Positions 60,474 through 64,000 of a stretch of 64,000 nucleotides of DNA are shown piece by piece. The notes below the pieces were generated by a model. It saw only the letters and a program-made list of their open reading frames with translations. It searched no databases and was not told the DNA's origin. Source of the DNA: Ruminococcus sp. Its GTDB lineage: Bacteria; Bacillota; Clostridia; Oscillospirales; Acutalibacteraceae. The stretch lies in contig JAFTGL010000015.1 of the NCBI GenBank assembly GCA_017457955.1, positions 1-64,000 on the forward strand. Direction: 5' to 3'. The translations under genes and the position numbers were made by a program. Position 1 is the stretch's first letter. The number at the start of each line of letters is the position of its first letter.

Positions 60474-61022
60474 TTACGCACCTCCATATATATTTTGGGT
60501 ATTTTCTTCTAAAAATGCGGCGATCCATTCCAGCACGTCGGGGGTGTCGAGACTTACGTCGCCGAGTATCTCTCTCAGCTCCCTTGTATCAAGGGTGAAG
60601 CTGTCGACGTCGGTACTGTGGGTAAAGACGAAGTCGATATCCGGATTGCACTGTATCAGGATCTTGATGGTGGAGTTGATATCTCCGAGGGGAGTCATGT
60701 CCATGTGCGACGGCACGTAGGAGGCGGTGGTGGTGGTTCCTACGTTCTTTTCGCTCTGAATGTCGAAGCTGCCGCCCGTCTGCTCGGCGCTGAGCTTGAA
60801 CAGCGGTACGCCTAAGCCGACCTTGCGCGTGGTGCGCGTGGTGAAGAACGGATCAATGACCTGCTGTACCTGCTCCTCAGTCATGCCGCAGCCGTTGTCG
60901 GCAATCTCGATGGTCAGACTGTCATCCTTCTCGCTCTCTTTCACGGTGATCCGTACCAGCGTCGCTTCGGCGCGAACGGAGTTCTGCGCCACGTCCATGA
61001 CGTTGAGGGACAGCTCTCTCAT
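60474..61022 (-). CDS. HATPase (GHKL) protein inside the hydrogenase operon
   Basis: A 182-residue ATP-binding protein like histidine-kinase ATPase domains: N box NVMDVAQNSVRAEA, G1 DNGCGM, G2 RKVGLGVPLF. There is no HisKA or sensor. The last about 60 residues are non-conserved (IDFVFTHSTDVDSF). It overlaps hndA by one base. It may phosphorylate a regulator, or act as an RsbW-like protein in hydrogenase control. Confidence 0.88.
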   Translation of the reverse strand: MRELSLNVMDVAQNSVRAEATLVRITVKESEKDDSLTIEIADNGCGMTEEQVQQVIDPFFTTRTTRKVGLGVPLFKLSAEQTGGSFDIQSEKNVGTTTTASYVPSHMDMTPLGDINSTIKILIQCNPDIDFVFTHSTDVDSFTLDTRELREILGDVSLDTPDVLEWIAAFLEENTQNIYGGA

Positions 61023-61522
61023 TATGCTCCCTTGTACTTCTTCAGGATACCGGGGATCTCATCAACGGTCAGTCTGCCGTAGACGTCGTCGTTGACCGTC
61101 ATAACGGGAGCCAGACCGCAAGCGCCGATGCAGCGGCAGGCTGTCAGCGAGAACTTGCCGTCCTCGGTACATTCCTCAGCCTCGATGCCGAGCTCTTCAG
61201 AGAGCTTGTTGAGCACGTTGCCTGAGCCCTTGACGTAGCAGGCGGTACCGAGGCACACGGAGATGTTGTACTCGCCCTTGGGGGACAGCGCGAACTGGCT
61301 GTAGAAGGTCGCGACGCCGTACACCTCGTCGATCGGAACATCCAGACCCTCAGCAATCATGGTCTGAACCTCCAGCGGCAGATAACCGTAGATATCCTGC
61401 GCTTCCTGCAGTACGGGCATGACCGCACCGGGATCGTCCTTGTGCTTTGCGATGACTTCCTTCAGCTGTGCTTCCTGCTCGGGAGTACCCTTGAACGGCA
61501 GGCTGCTGATTTTCTTAAGCAT
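61022..61522 (-). CDS. hndA: NuoE-like hydrogenase subunit HndA
   Basis: A 166-residue [2Fe-2S] subunit. Cys ligands in VCLGTACYVKG and CRCIGACGLAP; VAT-FYSQF core. First gene of the hnd operon; RBS AGGAGG. The 61523-62015 gap upstream has AT-rich sequence and two TGCGAAATTTTAC repeats. Confidence 0.95.
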   Translation of the reverse strand: MLKKISSLPFKGTPEQEAQLKEVIAKHKDDPGAVMPVLQEAQDIYGYLPLEVQTMIAEGLDVPIDEVYGVATFYSQFALSPKGEYNISVCLGTACYVKGSGNVLNKLSEELGIEAEECTEDGKFSLTACRCIGACGLAPVMTVNDDVYGRLTVDEIPGILKKYKGA

Positions 61523-62015
61523 CTTTATTCCTCCTTGTTAGAAAAATGATGTAAGTGAATTGTAGCAGATAATTCATTATACTGAACAGAATTCAGCCAC
61601 TATACATACAAATATAATATAACATATTTGTAACGGATTGTCTATAAATTAACGCAACTTTTTCGTGTAAAATACTGCAAAATGTGCGAAATTTTACAGG
61701 ATTCTTAGTTAGCTTTGACTAACTTCCGAAGCAGGAAGAACAGTGAGGATTTGTTAGCTTAAGACAATCTTCTTAATATTCTGAAAAAGAATCATTTCCT
61801 GCAAAAGTTCTTGTGCTTTGCAGGGAAAGAAACATTAGGGGTTTTATACTAATATTCAATAAAAGACTTTAAACAGATATTAGCGGAAAATTTTGCAGAG
61901 CGCGGCGGAGGTCGCAGGCATACTGCCGTATGTCAAGACCGACAACAAAGCTATGCGAAATTTTACGCAATAGATGTTAAAGAGTTTTATGGAATATTAG
62001 TATTTTATAAATCAA
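61523..62015. other. AT-rich intergenic control region of the hnd operon
   Basis: No gene seen. TGCGAAATTTTAC occurs at 61685-61697 and 61954-61966; the second is part of TGCG-AAATTTTA-CGCA (61954-61969). TTGTTAGCTTAAGACAA at 61751-61767 is a loose inverted repeat reminiscent of a Rex site. A weak TATAAT-like box is near 61575 on the minus strand. Confidence 0.4.
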
Positions 62016-62040
62016 ACCGCCTTGCGCTTCTGCAAGACGG
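62016..62040 (-). terminator. Terminator of the PHP operon
   Basis: ACCG-CTTGC/GCAAG-CGGT hairpin directly after the PHP stop, with TTTG and ATTTAT on the minus strand. Confidence 0.7.
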
Positions 62041-62760
62041 TCATCTTTGGGTATCTAAGTATTCTATTACCGCTTCTCGGGTCAGCTCGGGAAGCTCCAA
62101 TGTATTTACCGCGTCGCGCATGTTCTCGAGGTAGTGCGCGTCAGAGCAGGTGACAATATTCAGCGTGTTGAGGATGGGGTGCTTCTGCTTTAAGTCGTCA
62201 AGTTTTGAGATGTCGGCAAGTTCTGCTGTTTTGAAGCCGCAGTAGGGGTCGATTTCGCCCAGTACGGCGAGGATCGACAGCGAGTCGCGGTCGATGTGGG
62301 CGGGGTAGCAGATACCGCCGAACTCCTTCGCTTTCCTGTACGCGTCATACATGCCGATGAAGCTCGCGGGCAGGAGAAGGTCTTCGATCTCGCCGATCTC
62401 TTCGTCGTTCTCATTCATGATGACCTGCCGTCCGTAGATCTCTGCTTTGTTCTTGATATGGATGCGGTTCTCGTCCACATACTGCGAAAAAGCGAGGGCT
62501 TTTTCGAGCGTAGGGAAGAGGCATACCGCGTGGATATCTTCGGAGGTGGTCAGCTCCATGCCCGGGATGACGAGCAGTCCGATCTCCTCGCCGACCTTCA
62601 TTGCCGCTTCACAATTGAGCGAGGTGTTGTGGTCGGTCAGGGCGATGACGTCCAGTCCCAAGAGCTTCGCCATGTTCACGAGGTTGTTCGGGGTCATGTC
62701 CATGTCGCCGCAGGGGGAAAGACACGAGTGCAGGTGCAGATCGTAATAATACTCAGCCAT
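62041..62760 (-). CDS. PHP-domain metallophosphoesterase
   Basis: A 239-residue PHP phosphoesterase. N-terminal YYDLHLHSCLSPCGDMD, then VIALTDHNTSLN, IPGMELT, and the C-terminal CSDAHY supply the typical His/Asp metal site. Such genes accompany DRTGG and hydrogenase-like proteins in Clostridia; substrate unknown. GGAG-poor start at 62760, one base after the DRTGG stop. Confidence 0.9.
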   Translation of the reverse strand: MAEYYYDLHLHSCLSPCGDMDMTPNNLVNMAKLLGLDVIALTDHNTSLNCEAAMKVGEEIGLLVIPGMELTTSEDIHAVCLFPTLEKALAFSQYVDENRIHIKNKAEIYGRQVIMNENDEEIGEIEDLLLPASFIGMYDAYRKAKEFGGICYPAHIDRDSLSILAVLGEIDPYCGFKTAELADISKLDDLKQKHPILNTLNIVTCSDAHYLENMRDAVNTLELPELTREAVIEYLDTQR

Positions 62761-62761
62761 G

Positions 62762-63088
62762 TTAAATCAACTGACTCAGCTTGACGGCGAGGGCGTAGCT
62801 GTTCTCGTCGGTGGTGAGGATGTTTACGCCGTGCATTTCGGCTTTTTGGCGGGCGTTGTCGTCGAGGGCGGCGTTCTCCACAAGGATGATACAGCTTACG
62901 TCGGCGAGGGTTGCGACGGCGATGCTGTTGATGTTGCCCATGACGGTCAGCCACGCGCTGTCGGCAGGCGCTCTGCCCATGACCCAACTGAGCAGGTCGC
63001 CGATGTAGCAGTCCTCTACCTCGCGGTCAAGGTCGTCTTCTACCAGCACTTTTAAATTGAGTTTATCTTTCAGTTCGTTAACGGTCAT
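62762..63088 (-). CDS. DRTGG-domain protein
   Basis: A 108-residue single DRTGG-domain regulator-like protein with YIGDLLSWVMGRAPADSAWLTVMG and LADVSCIILVENA. Found next to hydrogenase and PHP genes in Clostridia. It overlaps the 63078 gene by 11 bases. Ligand unknown; nucleotide binding is suggested by the relation to CBS-DRTGG phosphatases. Confidence 0.88.
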   Translation of the reverse strand: MTVNELKDKLNLKVLVEDDLDREVEDCYIGDLLSWVMGRAPADSAWLTVMGNINSIAVATLADVSCIILVENAALDDNARQKAEMHGVNILTTDENSYALAVKLSQLI

Positions 63089-63458
63089 ATTCTTGATCCC
63101 TTTCGTGGGTTCTCATGTATTCTTCGTATAATTCCTGTGCGTATTTATCCGCGTCGTAGGTATCGACTTCTAAGATAAAGGGCTTTTCGTTCAGCTTTTT
63201 CAGCGTTTTCTTATCTTTTTCGGTGCTCTCACCGCTTAGCTTGCGCAGCACCGCTTTTTTGTACCTGGTGTAGCGGATCTCGCGGATCGTTTTCATCAGA
63301 CCGCGGTCGGCTTTGTCAACGGAGGGAGTGAACACAGTCTGCAGCATGGACGCGAAAACACCCATGGTGATACGCGCGGCGGCGGAGCCTGTTGATACCA
63401 ACGGCACCTCGCAGTCAAGATATTCCTGTTCGCGGGCGGTCAATTCGATATCGCTCAT
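63078..63458 (-). CDS. Unknown HATPase/Fe-S locus protein
   Basis: A 126-residue soluble protein I do not recognise by family. It begins IELTAREQEYLDCEVPLV, has TPSVDKADRGLM and a Lys/Glu helical tail. Four-base overlap with the upstream Fe-S gene and 11-base overlap with the DRTGG gene suggest tight coupling in one operon. No motif seen. Confidence 0.65.
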   Translation of the reverse strand: MSDIELTAREQEYLDCEVPLVSTGSAAARITMGVFASMLQTVFTPSVDKADRGLMKTIREIRYTRYKKAVLRKLSGESTEKDKKTLKKLNEKPFILEVDTYDADKYAQELYEEYMRTHERDQEYDR

Positions 63459-64000
63459 TTCAAATTACCCAGCTGATCGTAGACCGACTGGATCCGCGCT
63501 TTGAGCTTATGGATGCAGTCCGTCTCTTTGGCATTGCCCTTGACGATGTCTTCGGCTAAAGCACGGCAGGTGGGAGCGCCGCAGGAGCCGCAGTCGAGAC
63601 CGGGCAGGTTCTTGCAGATCTCTTCCATCTTCTCCATCATATCCATCGCCTCGATGATGTCTTCGGACAGGCGGAAGCTCTCGGCGTTGAAGGTCAGCTC
63701 GTTTTCCCACATCATCAGGTCGAGGTCGTTCTCTTCAAGGTGATTCAGCGAGACGGGCATGTATTTGCGCAGGTTCTGGATACGCGCTTGGGCGACATAG
63801 GGGTTCTCGACAGCCAGTACGCCGCCGACACAGCCGCCGGAGCAGGCGTTGAGTTCGATGAAGTCGACGCCGTGGATGTGCTCGTCCTCAAGCTCTTCAA
63901 GGACGCGGATGACGTTTTCGATACCGTCCGCGGCGAGGTACTTTTCGCCCAGCATAGCGGCAGCTTCACCGCCCGAGGTTGCCCAGCCGACGCCGATGAG
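63455..64000 (-). CDS. [FeFe]-hydrogenase-like Fe-S protein (partial, right edge)
   Basis: The last 181 codons of a gene that runs off the right edge (frame open to 64000, GWATSGGEAAAMLGEK in the edge part). NACSGGCVGGVLAVENP resembles the third H-cluster motif of hydrogenase-like sensors (CxxxCxGG), but here as CSGGCVGG. A final GLDCGSCGAPTC...C motif binds [4Fe-4S]. It probably belongs to the sensory/HydS-like group. Confidence 0.8.
   Translation of the reverse strand, partial: LIGVGWATSGGEAAAMLGEKYLAADGIENVIRVLEELEDEHIHGVDFIELNACSGGCVGGVLAVENPYVAQARIQNLRKYMPVSLNHLEENDLDLMMWENELTFNAESFRLSEDIIEAMDMMEKMEEICKNLPGLDCGSCGAPTCRALAEDIVKGNAKETDCIHKLKARIQSVYDQLGNLK

Overview
The window is a bacterial chromosome segment from the Clostridia, most like an Oscillospirales/Ruminococcaceae-type gut anaerobe. 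This rests on the moderate GC core, sigma-A type promoters of the form TTGACA-17-TATAAT, Shine-Dalgarno-led genes, a Firmicutes-style rpmG-secE-nusG-rplKAJL block, a trimeric NAD-linked [FeFe] hydrogenase cluster, a lipoprotein alpha-amylase and a FucO-type alcohol dehydrogenase. The species cannot be named from sequence alone.

Layout. 1-330: end of a tRNA/5S rRNA cluster. 0.5-36 kb: ordinary chromosome with many short transcription units. These include a VanX-like dipeptidase, an SNF2 helicase, an amylase, a small alarmone synthetase followed by a two-component pair, a lone STAS protein, an esterase, a CtpE-like P-type ATPase, a small alarmone hydrolase overlapping a SpoIIE-phosphatase/RsbW-kinase fusion, a phosphopantetheinyl transferase, a CorC/HlyC protein, a TepA-like ClpP, UppP, FtsK/SpoIIIE, TyrS, MscL, an ECF sigma factor with its membrane partner, secreted NlpC/P60 and CAP proteins, and DegV. 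Two tRNA-Ser genes follow.

36.0-46.7 kb: an integrative mobilizable element inserted in the 3' end of tRNA-Ser(GCT). It carries a tyrosine integrase, an excisionase, a MobV relaxase with a pMV158-like nick region, a RepA-like ATPase and a Cys-rich small protein. Its cargo is a DUF3990/HTH pair under a strong promoter with two identical operators, a methyltransferase, and an AT-rich NACHT NTPase with a 47-residue upstream partner. A ribbon-helix-helix gene in the element is dead. The tRNA 3' end occurs three times (35977, 46379, 46714), each followed by its own intrinsic terminator, so integration appears to have happened at least twice. The 311 bases between the last two copies look like a structured, non-coding GC-rich segment.

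46.8-56.4 kb: a PlsC-like acyltransferase, argS-DUF1934-murI, an unknown gene, then rpmG-secE-nusG-rplK-rplA-rplJ-rplL with recognisable leaders (an attenuator-like leader, two L1-type sites and an L10 leader). 56.5-64 kb: a minus-strand hydrogenase locus (hndA, an HATPase, hndB, hndC, hndD) preceded by PHP, DRTGG and Fe-S/hydrogenase-like sensor genes running off the right edge.

The most unusual content is the element with its stacked attachment sites, operator-controlled toxin-like pair and NACHT module. Outside it, the best candidates are the alarmone-hydrolase/partner-switching operon and a reversed-order sigma/anti-sigma pair. Function assignments come from motifs read by eye; no database search was possible.
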